This document shows, piece by piece, positions 53,846-63,734 of a DNA stretch of 64,000 nt; position 1 is the first letter of the stretch; each line of letters opens with the position of its first letter. This DNA is from Azophilus sp965199705 (lineage in GTDB: Bacteria > Pseudomonadota > Gammaproteobacteria > Pseudomonadales > Azotimanducaceae). The notes beneath the pieces were generated by a model, which saw nothing but the letters and a program-made list of their open reading frames with translations, made no database searches and was not told the DNA's origin. The DNA lies in assembly GCA_965199705.1 (NCBI GenBank), contig OZ241359.1, forward strand, positions 310,001 to 374,000, in the 5' to 3' direction. A program made the position numbers and the translations under genes.

Positions 53846-54619
53846 GTGAAGGAAAATGCCACGAACCTCTCGACGAACGGCGTGACAGGCGGGCGGCTGT
53901 ATCACGGCATTGCGGACCAACTTGTGCGCATGATCGGCGACGGCGTCTTCCCGCCAGGCAGCCGCTTGCCTGGCGAGCGTGAGCTGGCGCAACGGCTCAA
54001 GGTGAGCCGCGTCACGGTGCGGGATGCGAAAGTTCTGCTGCAGGCGCGTGGCGTCATAGAAGTGAAAGCTGGTTCCGGGGCCCGCGTGCTTGATGAATCG
54101 AAGCGAATCGGCGCCCTGCCAGAATTCGGCGCCTTCGAGTTGACCGAAGCCCGCACGCTGATCGAATCGGAGGCCGCCGCACTGGCAGCCCGCGACATCG
54201 GCGATGAATCCTTGAACAGGCTTGAGGCCTGCCTGGAGGAGATGCGCGGCCCTGGCGGCGAGGAACAGGCGGAGCTGGCGGATCGGGACTTTCATCTCAC
54301 CATCGCTGCGGCGAGCGGCAACGCCACGATTCACCACTTCATCGAGATGCTGTGGAAGATTCGGCTGGAAAGCGAATTGGTAAGAAAGGTTTACGATTCA
54401 GTTTGCCTGACGGATTCCAGCCCGCGCGAGGCCGAGCATCGGGCAGTGCTTGACGCCTTGCGGGCCAGGGATCCGGCAGCGGCGCGCAGCGCCATGCGTG
54501 ACCACTTTCAACGCCTGATCGAGGCGATGCTTGACGCGCAGGAAGAACAGGCGCTCGCTCAGCTTCGCCGCCAAGCCAATGAAAGCCGCGAGCGGTACAT
54601 GACCAGCTTTCAGGTCTGA
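53846..54619 (+). CDS. FadR/GntR-family regulator with FCD domain
   Basis: 257-residue regulator. The winged helix has FPPGSRLPGERELAQRLKVS and VSRVTVRDAKVLLQARGVIE; the C-terminal FCD ligand domain has metal-type His residues in RDFHLTIAAASGN, EAEHRAV and RDHF. GTG 53846 is preferred because GAGGGG precedes it by seven bases; GTG 53819 would add nine residues. FCD regulators of uronate loci usually sense a uronate or keto-deoxy sugar acid, so this one probably represses the alginate genes until such a compound is bound. Confidence 0.9.
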   Translation: MKENATNLSTNGVTGGRLYHGIADQLVRMIGDGVFPPGSRLPGERELAQRLKVSRVTVRDAKVLLQARGVIEVKAGSGARVLDESKRIGALPEFGAFELTEARTLIESEAAALAARDIGDESLNRLEACLEEMRGPGGEEQAELADRDFHLTIAAASGNATIHHFIEMLWKIRLESELVRKVYDSVCLTDSSPREAEHRAVLDALRARDPAAARSAMRDHFQRLIEAMLDAQEEQALAQLRRQANESRERYMTSFQV

Positions 54620-54711
54620 ATTTGCGCGATCAGACGATCCGGATAGATGCGCGGCGCGCATGGCTCTGGCTGTTTCGGCCTTTTGTCGGGTAGCAGCCGT
54701 CTCTCGCCGGC

Positions 54712-56937
54712 TTGAAGAATTTCTTGATGAATCGAGTAATCCTGGCGTTCTGCTGCGCTCTCCTCGCCTCCTGCGCAGGCGCTGAAACGCGACTGGTCAG
54801 CACGCAGCACGAGTACCGACAGGCGGTCAAGACGCTCGTCCCAGGGGACACGATTCTCCTGGCAAATGGCGAGTGGCGGGATTTCGAGATTCTCTTCCAG
54901 GGCAAGGGAACAGCCGACCGGCCAATCTCGCTGGGCGCGGAGACCAAGGGCAAGGTGGTCATCACCGGCAAATCCAACGTGCGCATGGCCGGCGAGCACC
55001 TGATTGTGTCGGGCCTGATCTTCCGTGATGGCCACACGCCCACCAATACGGTGATCTCCTTTCGGCGAACGGTTGGAGACCTGGCCTATCACTCGCGGGT
55101 GACCGAAACCGTCATTGATCGGTTCAACAATCCGGAGCGGCATGAGCCGGATTTCTGGGTGATGATGTATGGCAAGCACAATCGCTTTGATCACAACCAT
55201 CTGGTCGGCAAGAGCAACATAGGCGTCACCATGGCGGTTCGGCTGGATAGTGAGGACAGTCGAGAAAACCACCACCGAATTGACCAAAATTACTTTGGTC
55301 CGAGGCCGATACTCGGATCTAACGGTGGCGAGACACTGCGAATCGGAACCAGTCATTACGCCACAGCCGAATCCAGGACCCTGATCGAGAACAATTACTT
55401 CGAACACTGCAACGGCGAGGTGGAGATCATCTCCATCAAGTCGGGCGGCAACCGGATTCGCGGCAACCTGTTCTTCGAATCGCGCGGCACGCTGACGTTC
55501 CGTCATGGCAACGGCAATCTTGCGGAAAGCAATGTCTTCCTGGGCAATGGCGTGGCGCACACGGGCGGCATCCGGGTGATCAACGCCGATCAGGTGGTGC
55601 GCAACAATTATCTCTACGGATTGACCGGCCGCCGCTTCGGCGGTGCGCTGGTGGTGATGAATGGCGTGCCCAACTCGCCGGCCAATCGTTACATGCAGGT
55701 CGAGAATGCGCTGATCGAACGCAATTCGATCATCGACAGCCATCACATCGAGCTGGCTGCCGGCAGTGACGAAGAGCGAACTGCCGTGCCGAGCAACAGC
55801 GTGTTTCGTTCGAACCTGATCCACAACCAGGACAAACGCAGCAACTTTCGCCTGCACGATGACATCTCCGGCATCGAATTTCGCGGGAATGCGCTCCATG
55901 ACGTCCATGACCCGCCGATCAAGGCCGGCTTCGTCAATACCGAGATTGAACTGCAAGCCGCCGGCAACGGCCTGCTGTATCCGGTCATCCAGGCCGACCA
56001 GACGCTTGCCGAGGTGGGTGTGAGCCGGAACCTGACAGTGCTGGAGCGATCGGATACGGGCGTCTCCTGGTATCCGAAGCCAGGCGCTGGCGACCGTTTC
56101 GACCAAGGCGCAACTATTGCCATCCAACCGGGGCTGGACGCGCTCGCGAAGGCTGCGACCGAAGCGAACCCCGGTGACGCAATCGAACTCGCACCGGGGA
56201 CCTACCGCGTGAGCAGAACCATCGTGCTGCGCCAGCCGCTCACGATCCGGGCTTCCGCTGGCGCGGCCCGCATCGAATTCGAGCGCAGCGCGCTGTTCGA
56301 GATTGCCGACGGCGGCAGCTTGCAGCTGGATGGCGTGAGAATCACGGGGCGCGCCGCGCCGGATGTTGCAGGCAATGCCGTCATTCGCACCAGCCGCCGT
56401 TCCATGCTCGGCAACTATGCCCTGATCGTCAGGAACGCCAGCATCGAGAACCTTGATGTCAACCACTCGTTCAATTTCCTCTCCTCGGCGAAGCACACCT
56501 TTGCCGATCGCATCGAGATCATTGATTCCACCTTTCGCGACATTACCGGGCATGTGCTGTCGCTGGCTCAGGAGACCGATGACCTCGGCCTCTACAGCGG
56601 TGAATCCGTTTCCATCTCGGATTCCCGCTTTGACAACATTGGCGGAGCGCTGGCGGACATCTATCGAGGCGGAACCGACGAAAGCACCTTCGGCCCGCAC
56701 TTCTCCTTGCGCGCTTCCAGGCTGACGGCGGTCGGCAACGGGCCGCGCAACCGGTCGAAAGCCGCGGTCCGGCTTCATGGCGTGCAGAACACGCGCATCG
56801 TCGATAACGACTTTGTCGATAGCCTGCCGATTCGGGTGGCGCTGACCGTTGGCGAGCCGGTGATGCAGATGTCGGATAACCGCTTCGTGCAAACGCCTGT
56901 TCCGATCATCAACGGCACCTTGGCGCCCAGGTCATGA
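54712..56937 (+). CDS. Alginate lyase of polysaccharide lyase family 6
   Basis: 741-residue right-handed beta-helix lyase that cleaves alginate by beta-elimination. Active-site pattern of PL6 is present: NGGETLRIG, Lys243 in VEIISIKSGGN and Arg264 in TLTFRHGNGN, the catalytic base and acid with the family's 21-residue spacing. A second, C-terminal beta-helix (from about residue 450) makes this the long two-domain form. The N-terminus has a lipobox-like LLASC (Cys21), so it is probably a lipoprotein of the outer membrane or periplasm. Start TTG 54712 or ATG 54727; both keep the signal. Stop overlaps the PL17 gene (ATGA). Confidence 0.92.
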   Translation: MKNFLMNRVILAFCCALLASCAGAETRLVSTQHEYRQAVKTLVPGDTILLANGEWRDFEILFQGKGTADRPISLGAETKGKVVITGKSNVRMAGEHLIVSGLIFRDGHTPTNTVISFRRTVGDLAYHSRVTETVIDRFNNPERHEPDFWVMMYGKHNRFDHNHLVGKSNIGVTMAVRLDSEDSRENHHRIDQNYFGPRPILGSNGGETLRIGTSHYATAESRTLIENNYFEHCNGEVEIISIKSGGNRIRGNLFFESRGTLTFRHGNGNLAESNVFLGNGVAHTGGIRVINADQVVRNNYLYGLTGRRFGGALVVMNGVPNSPANRYMQVENALIERNSIIDSHHIELAAGSDEERTAVPSNSVFRSNLIHNQDKRSNFRLHDDISGIEFRGNALHDVHDPPIKAGFVNTEIELQAAGNGLLYPVIQADQTLAEVGVSRNLTVLERSDTGVSWYPKPGAGDRFDQGATIAIQPGLDALAKAATEANPGDAIELAPGTYRVSRTIVLRQPLTIRASAGAARIEFERSALFEIADGGSLQLDGVRITGRAAPDVAGNAVIRTSRRSMLGNYALIVRNASIENLDVNHSFNFLSSAKHTFADRIEIIDSTFRDITGHVLSLAQETDDLGLYSGESVSISDSRFDNIGGALADIYRGGTDESTFGPHFSLRASRLTAVGNGPRNRSKAAVRLHGVQNTRIVDNDFVDSLPIRVALTVGEPVMQMSDNRFVQTPVPIINGTLAPRS

Positions 56938-59183
56938 GCGGGGCGGTGGCGCGCCTGGGCGCAGTGCTGGCGGTCTCTGGCGCCTGTTTCTGGCCGGTGC
57001 AGGCCAGTGCGGAGCACCCAGGGCTGCTGCTGACGCCTGCTGATGTCGCGCTGGTTACGGAATCACTGCCCGAGTCGCCAACATTCGCGGCGGCGCTGCG
57101 AGCCAAGCGGGCACAGGTGGACCGCTACTTCGAGACAGCGCCGGACGTGCCCGAGCCCACGGACCCTGGCGGCGGTTACAGCCACGAGCAACACAAGCGC
57201 AACGGCATCGCGATTCATGACGCCGGCGTCCTCTATCAACTGACCGGCGAGCGAATCCATGCGAGCCGAGCGCGGGACCTGCTGCTGGCCTACGCCGAGA
57301 TGTATCCGCGCCTGGGGCCGCATCCGGTGAAGCGCTCCTCGAACCCTGGCCGCCTCTTCTGGCAAACCCTCAACGAGTGTGTCTGGCTGGTGTACGCCAT
57401 TCAGGGTTTTGACGCGATTCACGAGACGCTGTCGGAGCAGACTCGAGAGCGGATTGAAATGGCCCTGCTGCGGCCAATGGCCGAGTTCCTGTCCGTTGAA
57501 TCGCCGCAGGTTTTCAACAGGATTCACAACCACGGTACCTGGGCGGTGGCCGCAGTGGGCATGGTGGGCTATGTGCTGGATGATCCCACCTATGTTGACC
57601 GCGCCTTGCACGGCCTGGCGCAGGACGGCAATGGCGGATTCATGCGCCAACTTGACGCCCTCTTCTCTCCCGACGGCTATTACAGTGAAGGCCCCTATTA
57701 CCAGCGTTACGCGCTCATGCCGTTCTTGCTGTTCGCGCAGAGCATTGACGCCAACGACCCGGACCTGAAGATCTTCGAGCACCGTGACGGCATCTTGCTC
57801 AAGGCCATTTACGCCTGCGCCGATCTGTCCTATGCGGGGCTGTTCTTTCCGCTCAACGATGCCATCAAGGACAAGGGGCTCGACACCATCGAGCTTCGCT
57901 ATGGCTTCGCCATTGCCTACGGCCTGACCGAAGACCCGACGCTGCTGTCGCTGGCGGCCATGCAGAGCGCCCCGGTATTGACCGGCGACGGCTTCCGGCT
58001 GGCGCGCGGCATCGACCGGGGGGAGGCCGCCCCCTACGACCACCAATCCCGGCTGTTCAGAGATGGCCCCGGGGGTTCAGAAGGCGTGCTTGCCGTCCTG
58101 CGCAGCGGCGTGCAGGACGACCCTCAGGCACTGGTGCTGAAGGCCACAGCGCAAGGGATGTCGCATGGACACTTCGACAAGCTCGGCCTGCTCTTCTACG
58201 ACAACGGCGCAGAAATTCTCATGGACTATGGCGCGGCGCGTTTTCTGAACGTCGAGCAGAAGAACGGCGGCGCCTATCTGCCAGAGAACGAGAGCTGGGC
58301 GAAGCAGACGGTGGCGCACAACACCCTGGTGGTGGACGGGCGCAGTCACTTCGACGGTGAGCTCGGCACAGCCGAGGAACACCATCCGACTGCGCTCGCA
58401 TTCGCCAGCACCGAGCACCTGGCACTCGCCGCAGCGCAGATGCGTGACGCCTATCCAGGCGTGCCCTTCGACCGCACCATAGCCCTGATCCCCGGGTTTC
58501 CGAATGCGCTCGGGAAACGCGCGGTCGTCCTGGATGTCCTCAACGCGCGCGGTTCCGGCCGCCATCAATACGACCTGCCGCTGCACTTCAACGGGCAGAT
58601 CGTGGCGCTCAGCCACGACACGATCAGCCACGCGACCCGGATGCAGCCGCTCGGCAAGGCCAATGGCTATCAGCACTTGTGGCTGCGGGCCAGCAGCCAG
58701 GTTGCAGCGGGCGAGCAGTTTGCCGTCACCTGGCTGACAGGCAATCGCTTCTATACTTATCGGATGATCGCCGGGCGCGACCTGGATGTGCTGTTCGCGG
58801 AACTCGGCGCCAGCGACCCGAACTTCAATCTGCGACGTCAGCAAGCGCTTATCTTCCGGGTGCGGGACGCGGGTGACTACTCGTTTGTTTCTGTCCTTGA
58901 GCCGCACGGTCAATACAACGGCGCGGAGGAGTTTACGGTGGGTAGTCGCAGTGCGATCAACGGCATCAGGCGCCAGCGCGTCGGCAGATACGACGCGCTG
59001 TGCATCGCCGCCAGGAACGGCGAGAGCCGGACGCTGCTGCTTTCCTACGATCCGAAGCGCGACACAGCGCATTCGCTGGACATCGGGGGCGTCACCCACG
59101 AATGGCGCGGATACTTCGGCTTGGCCGCAGACCGGGCCGGTACTGAAATCACGAGGGCAAGGGCATGTTTCGAGGCTATTTGA
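56934..59183 (+). CDS. Oligoalginate lyase of polysaccharide lyase family 17
   Basis: 749-residue periplasmic exo-type lyase that releases unsaturated uronate monomers from oligoalginate. Signal peptide to about residue 26 (PVQASAE). An alpha-helical toroid carries N199-H200 in NRIHNHGTW and the Tyr-rich SPDGYYSEGPYYQRY; the heparinase II/III-like beta domain carries SHGHFDKLG and VAHNTLVVDG. These match PL17. Translationally coupled to the PL6 gene and overlapping the MFS gene by 19 bp. Confidence 0.92.
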   Translation: MSGAVARLGAVLAVSGACFWPVQASAEHPGLLLTPADVALVTESLPESPTFAAALRAKRAQVDRYFETAPDVPEPTDPGGGYSHEQHKRNGIAIHDAGVLYQLTGERIHASRARDLLLAYAEMYPRLGPHPVKRSSNPGRLFWQTLNECVWLVYAIQGFDAIHETLSEQTRERIEMALLRPMAEFLSVESPQVFNRIHNHGTWAVAAVGMVGYVLDDPTYVDRALHGLAQDGNGGFMRQLDALFSPDGYYSEGPYYQRYALMPFLLFAQSIDANDPDLKIFEHRDGILLKAIYACADLSYAGLFFPLNDAIKDKGLDTIELRYGFAIAYGLTEDPTLLSLAAMQSAPVLTGDGFRLARGIDRGEAAPYDHQSRLFRDGPGGSEGVLAVLRSGVQDDPQALVLKATAQGMSHGHFDKLGLLFYDNGAEILMDYGAARFLNVEQKNGGAYLPENESWAKQTVAHNTLVVDGRSHFDGELGTAEEHHPTALAFASTEHLALAAAQMRDAYPGVPFDRTIALIPGFPNALGKRAVVLDVLNARGSGRHQYDLPLHFNGQIVALSHDTISHATRMQPLGKANGYQHLWLRASSQVAAGEQFAVTWLTGNRFYTYRMIAGRDLDVLFAELGASDPNFNLRRQQALIFRVRDAGDYSFVSVLEPHGQYNGAEEFTVGSRSAINGIRRQRVGRYDALCIAARNGESRTLLLSYDPKRDTAHSLDIGGVTHEWRGYFGLAADRAGTEITRARACFEAI

Positions 59184-60451
59184 GATGGGTGGTCATCACC
59201 CTGGTTGCGATTGCAACCGTCATCAACTATGTGGACCGCAATGCGCTCGCGGTCATGTGGCCGGCCATTTCCGAAGACCTGGGGATGGACAAATCCGACT
59301 ATGCCTTGCTGATCACCTTCTTCATGGTCGGTTACGCCATCGGCCAGTCCCTGTTCGGCAAGATATTCGACATGATCGGCACCCGGATCGGTTTTGTTCT
59401 TGCCATCGTCTTCTGGTCCATTTCGATCATGCTGCATGCTGTTGCGCGCGGCGTGGTTTCCCTGGGGATCCTGCGCTTCGGGCTGGCGCTCGGCGAGGCC
59501 GGCAATTGGCCAGGGGCGACCAAGAGCAACGCCGAGTGGTTCCCGATCAAGGAGCGGGCGCTCGCCCAGGGCATATTCAATTCTGGCGCCTCGATTGGCG
59601 CGGTGGTCTCCGCGCCGGCGATCGCCACGCTGTTTGGGATATTTGGCTGGCAAGCCACCTTTATCCTGATCGGATTGCTCGGCTTCGTCTGGCTGATTCC
59701 CTGGCTGCTGGTGTTCAAGGCGCCGCCGGAGCGCCACCCGTGGCTGTCCGCCGAAGAGCGCGAGTACATACTTGCCGGGCAGAAATCCGCAGAAGTGACG
59801 GCGGGTGATGCCGAACAGGCTGCGCCTGGATGGATGGAGATGCTCCGCTATCGCAAGAGCTGGTCGGTCATCCTGGGGCGGTTTTTCCTGGACCCTGTCT
59901 GGTGGCTGTTCGTCAGTTGGTTGCCCATCTACCTGGCCGAGACCTTTGGCTTCAACATCAGAGAAATTGGCCTGTTCGCCTGGGTGCCCTACGTAGGCGC
60001 TGCATTTGGCGCGATTTTTGGCGGCTGGCTCGCCGGCTTTCTGATTCGCAGGGGCTGGACCGTAAACGCAACGCGCAAGATCACCATCGCCGCCGGCGCA
60101 GCGTTGATGCTGCCGACCCTGCTCGCGACAACCCAGGCGTCGGAACCCCTGACAGCGGTACTTCTGATTGCGGCCATCCTGTTCGGGTTTCAAATGGCCA
60201 TCGGCAACATCCAGACCTTGCCGAGCGATTTCTTTTCGGGCAAATCAGTGGGATCGCTCGCCGGCGTTGGCGGCACCGCGGCCGTGGTTGGCGTGTTGAT
60301 CACAACCTGGATGGTGCCCGTATTGACCGTGGAATCATTCGCGCCAGCCTTCGTCCTCGGCGCGGCGCTGGCGCCTTTGGCGGTGCTGTCGGTGTGGATT
60401 TTCGGCGGTCACATCGGGCCTGTGGCCAAGGATGCCGGCCCGCAGGAATGA
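59165..60451 (+). CDS. MFS transporter, hexuronate-carrier-like
   Basis: 428-residue inner-membrane carrier with 12 helices of the anion:cation symporter type. Marks are INYVDRNALAVMWPAISEDLG in helix 1 and RFGLALGEAGNWPGATKSNAEWFP in helix 4, both typical of ExuT-like hexuronate carriers. Start ATG 59165 lies inside the PL17 gene end with AAGGG upstream. By context it imports the unsaturated uronate monomer (DEH) or related acid made by PL17. Confidence 0.88.
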   Translation: MFRGYLRWVVITLVAIATVINYVDRNALAVMWPAISEDLGMDKSDYALLITFFMVGYAIGQSLFGKIFDMIGTRIGFVLAIVFWSISIMLHAVARGVVSLGILRFGLALGEAGNWPGATKSNAEWFPIKERALAQGIFNSGASIGAVVSAPAIATLFGIFGWQATFILIGLLGFVWLIPWLLVFKAPPERHPWLSAEEREYILAGQKSAEVTAGDAEQAAPGWMEMLRYRKSWSVILGRFFLDPVWWLFVSWLPIYLAETFGFNIREIGLFAWVPYVGAAFGAIFGGWLAGFLIRRGWTVNATRKITIAAGAALMLPTLLATTQASEPLTAVLLIAAILFGFQMAIGNIQTLPSDFFSGKSVGSLAGVGGTAAVVGVLITTWMVPVLTVESFAPAFVLGAALAPLAVLSVWIFGGHIGPVAKDAGPQE

Positions 60452-60508
60452 TCGAGTCGGGCGCAGTGTGTGCAGCCCTGGCTATCTGAAGACAAGGAGA
60501 AAATCACA

Positions 60509-61270
60509 GTGAGCAAGGAAACCCTCAACAACAAGGTCGCCATCGTGGTTGGTGGCTCGCGCGACATTGGCAGGGCCGTGTCGGTTACCCTCGCGGGCCT
60601 TGGCGCCAAGGTCGTCGTCACCTGGTGCAACAGCGAGGCGAATGGCGTCGCCACGCGGGAAGTGATCAAGGCGGCTGGCGGGCAGGCGTTGCTGACGCAA
60701 TGCGACGCGACCAGCGCAGCCGACGTGGAGCGCCTGGTTCAGGAGACCAGAAACACGTTTGGCGAATCGATCGACATACTCGTCAATGTCACTGGCGGGC
60801 TGGTGGCGCGCAAGTCCCTGGCGGAAATGGACCTCGCATTCTTCGAGCAGGTCATGCGGCTGAATGTGAACAGCGCCTTCCTGACAGCGAAAGCCGTGGC
60901 GCCGTACATGGGCGCGGGCAGTGCGATCATCAATCTCGCTTCCCAGGCTGGACGCGACGGCGGCGGCCCCGGCGCAGCAGCCTACGCAACATCCAAGGGC
61001 GCCGTCATGACCCTGACGCGGGCACTTGCCAAGGAACTCGGGCCATCGAAGATCCGTGTCAACAGCGTCTGTCCGGGGATGATCGACACCACCTTCCACG
61101 ACGCCTTCACCAAGGACGCGGTTCGTGCGAACGTGGCCGCGGCGACGCCGTTGCGACGCGAAGGCCGCGCTCAGGAAGTTGCCGACTTCATCACCTACCT
61201 GGCGTCGCCTCAGGCGAGCTTTATTACTGGCGCGAGCCTTGACATCAATGGCGGATCGCTGTTTTCGTGA
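60509..61270 (+). CDS. Short-chain reductase, probable DEH reductase
   Basis: 253-residue SDR. NAD(P) motif is VGGSRDIGRA, the N-A-G position reads NVTGG, and the catalytic pair is Y-x3-K in AAYATSKGAV, with DINGGSLF at the end. In alginate degradation an SDR reduces 4-deoxy-L-erythro-5-hexoseulose uronate (DEH) to 2-keto-3-deoxygluconate; this role is inferred from position after PL17 and the MFS carrier. GTG 60509 with AAGGAG upstream is the preferred start over 60470. Last gene of the locus. Confidence 0.85.
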   Translation: MSKETLNNKVAIVVGGSRDIGRAVSVTLAGLGAKVVVTWCNSEANGVATREVIKAAGGQALLTQCDATSAADVERLVQETRNTFGESIDILVNVTGGLVARKSLAEMDLAFFEQVMRLNVNSAFLTAKAVAPYMGAGSAIINLASQAGRDGGGPGAAAYATSKGAVMTLTRALAKELGPSKIRVNSVCPGMIDTTFHDAFTKDAVRANVAAATPLRREGRAQEVADFITYLASPQASFITGASLDINGGSLFS

Positions 61271-61361
61271 TGCCGGCTTGCAGCGAAGGAAGCGCGGTCT
61301 GCATGCTGGTTGAAGCCGTCCTGGCAGTTTCGGCGTGCGCGATTGATTGCTGTCGCGGCGC

Positions 61362-63734
61362 CTACTGCAAAGCGCTCGCAGCCTGTAGCGCTGCCAGCCG
61401 GGCATCGTCATAACCGAGGATGTCCTTCAGCACTCGCTCGTTGTCAGCGCCGAAGGTGGGCAGGGTATCCGGGCGGCGCGGCTGCGAGCGCGACATGCGC
61501 AAGCGGCTGCTCTCGATCTCAAGCGGGCCGTGCGTCGGGTGCGTTGCCGCCAGAAAGTGCTCCCGGTGATTCAGTTGCGGGTCTTCGCGCACCTGATGGG
61601 TATCCAGCACTCTATGTGCAGGAATGCGGCGCGCTTGCAGGGTTCGTTCGATCACCTCGCCATCCTGCTCTGCCAGCCACCGGGTGAGTAGCTGATCCAG
61701 CCTGTTGTGATGCTGGCGTCGCTCGTCCGTGCGCCAACCGGCGGTCTCCAGCAGGGCTGCGTCTCCTGATGCTTCGCACAGGGCTTGCCACTCCGCGTCG
61801 TTGCGAATCGAGAGCGCCAGCCAGCGGTCATCGCCGGCCACGGCATAGACCCCTTGCGGCGCCATGCGTGCGTCACGATTGCCCTGAGCCTGCATGGTCT
61901 GGCCATCCCGCAGCCAGGCCAGACATTGCGGCGCCAGAAACTGCAAGGCGGCTTCGCTCTGAGCCATGTCAATGTACTGGCCTCGGCCTGTAAGCGCGCG
62001 TTCGCGCAGCGCCAGCAAGATGGCGATCGCATTGAAGCGCACTGAGGTGAAGTCCGTGTAGGGGCCGAAGCAACCGGTGGGCGGCTCGCCCGGGCGACCG
62101 GTCAGCGCGTGAATGCCGGAAACCGCGGCGCCCAGGTTGCCGTAGCCGGAATAGGCGGCCCAGGGGCCCGTCTGACCCATGAGCGTGCTGGAAATCATGA
62201 TTGCAGACGGGTTGATGGCGGAGATGGCGGCGTAGTCGAAACCGAGCCGCGCCATCACGCCGGGGGTAAACGACTCGGCCACCACATCTGCCCAGGCAAT
62301 CAGGTCGCGCAGCACGGCGCGGGCTTCCGGCTGGCCGAGATTCAGTGTCAGATTGAGCTTGTTGGCATTGGTACTGTGATACGCAAGCGCGTTTTCCGGG
62401 TGCGTCACACCGCCCGCGTAGGGCGGGATGTTGCGCACCATGTCGATGCGGCTGCTCGATTCCACATGGATGACGGTGGCGCCGTGGTCGGCCAGCATCC
62501 GGGTGGCGCCAGGCCCGGCGATTACCCAGAAGAGATCCAGCACCTTGACGCCCTCCAGCGGCCTTTCGGAACCGGCGGCCGCCGTAACCGATGACGCCGG
62601 AATCACGCGCGGCCCAGGCTGTGCAGCCGCAGATTCGGCAAGCGGCAAGGGTGATCCCGAAAACCTGGCGAAGGTGCCCAGGCGCTTGCCTTTGGCGGTA
62701 CTTGTCCATGCCTGCCGGTGCGTCATGTGCGGGCTATCCAGGATCTCCGGCAATTCCAGCACCGGCGCCAGAAGCAGGCGGCGGTCCAGGGCGGCCTGCA
62801 TCAATTCTTCCTTGGTGTGTTCCGAGAGCAGCTTTTCGATGCCTTGTTGCACCGGCGCCCAGTCGGCGGCGCTGATCTGGCCGATGGCCATGCGCGCGGC
62901 GGTTGCGCCCCAATCCCAGGTTGTTTCGGCCTCGGTGCAGTGCCCGGCCTCCAGCACCCAGGCCATGAGACGCTGCATGAATCCCACCAGGGGCGGCAGA
63001 ATGCCGGGAAGCGCCACCACCCAACCGTCCGCGCACCGATACTGGGTTTTGACGGATGCGTTGCCAACCTGCATCTCCCAGGCGAATCGCCTGGCGCCCG
63101 GATCGCCGGCTGGTTTATCCAGGCTGCGGCACATGAGGGGCAGGGTGTGAGATTGTTGCGCCGAGATGTCGATGTACTGGCCAAGCCCGGTCCTGTCGCG
63201 ATCTGCCAGCGCAATCAGCAGCGCGACGACAGCGTCTGTAGCGGCATGCGCGTGCGCCTGGTCGGCGCTGATGCGCAAGGGCGGTCTGTTTACCACGCCG
63301 GACAGATAGAGATACCCGGAAGCGGCGACAACAGTCAGATCGGTGGCGGCGAAGTCCGACTTCGGGCCATCCGCCCCGAAAGCCGTGATCGAGATGTGGA
63401 GGAGGCCCGGGTTTTCCTGACGCAGGCGGGCACAGTCGATACCCAGGCGAGCAAGTTCCGCCTGGCTGACTGACGTGATCAGGACATCCGCTTCGGCGGC
63501 AAAACCCGTGACCAGACGTGGGTGTTTCCGCCAATCCACCACCTCCACACGCTTGCCGAGGGTGTGTGCCTGCCAGAAGTGGCTATCCAGTTCGGCAGCC
63601 TTTTCTGGACGCACCAGTTGATGAACGGAGGCGCCCATGTCGGCCAGCAACTGGCCGCACAGGAGGCCGATTTCCTCGCTCAGATCCAGCACCCGCAGCC
63701 CGGCCAGACCACGCATGGGCGAAGTGCTGCTCAT
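61362..63734 (-). CDS. Tandem-domain CoA-transferase family III (CaiB/BaiF) protein
   Basis: 790 residues, about twice the family's usual 400. Two complete CoA-transferase III units are fused: the first from GLRVLDLSEEIGLLCGQLLADMGA with catalytic-type Asp in GQYIDISAQQS, the second from GVKVLDLFWVIAGPGATRMLADHGA with Asp in GQYIDMAQSEAAL. Both Asp residues are kept, so both halves may be active. Substrate unknown; the family moves CoA between carboxylic acids. ATG 63734 overlaps the stop of the upstream unrecognised gene, so they share an operon. Confidence 0.9.
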   Translation of the reverse strand: MSSTSPMRGLAGLRVLDLSEEIGLLCGQLLADMGASVHQLVRPEKAAELDSHFWQAHTLGKRVEVVDWRKHPRLVTGFAAEADVLITSVSQAELARLGIDCARLRQENPGLLHISITAFGADGPKSDFAATDLTVVAASGYLYLSGVVNRPPLRISADQAHAHAATDAVVALLIALADRDRTGLGQYIDISAQQSHTLPLMCRSLDKPAGDPGARRFAWEMQVGNASVKTQYRCADGWVVALPGILPPLVGFMQRLMAWVLEAGHCTEAETTWDWGATAARMAIGQISAADWAPVQQGIEKLLSEHTKEELMQAALDRRLLLAPVLELPEILDSPHMTHRQAWTSTAKGKRLGTFARFSGSPLPLAESAAAQPGPRVIPASSVTAAAGSERPLEGVKVLDLFWVIAGPGATRMLADHGATVIHVESSSRIDMVRNIPPYAGGVTHPENALAYHSTNANKLNLTLNLGQPEARAVLRDLIAWADVVAESFTPGVMARLGFDYAAISAINPSAIMISSTLMGQTGPWAAYSGYGNLGAAVSGIHALTGRPGEPPTGCFGPYTDFTSVRFNAIAILLALRERALTGRGQYIDMAQSEAALQFLAPQCLAWLRDGQTMQAQGNRDARMAPQGVYAVAGDDRWLALSIRNDAEWQALCEASGDAALLETAGWRTDERRQHHNRLDQLLTRWLAEQDGEVIERTLQARRIPAHRVLDTHQVREDPQLNHREHFLAATHPTHGPLEIESSRLRMSRSQPRRPDTLPTFGADNERVLKDILGYDDARLAALQAASALQ

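Noticed and set aside
54610..56892. Very long minus-strand frame of about 760 codons
   Set aside because: Shadow of the PL6 alginate lyase, which has the full catalytic pattern on the plus strand; the minus frame shows no domain.
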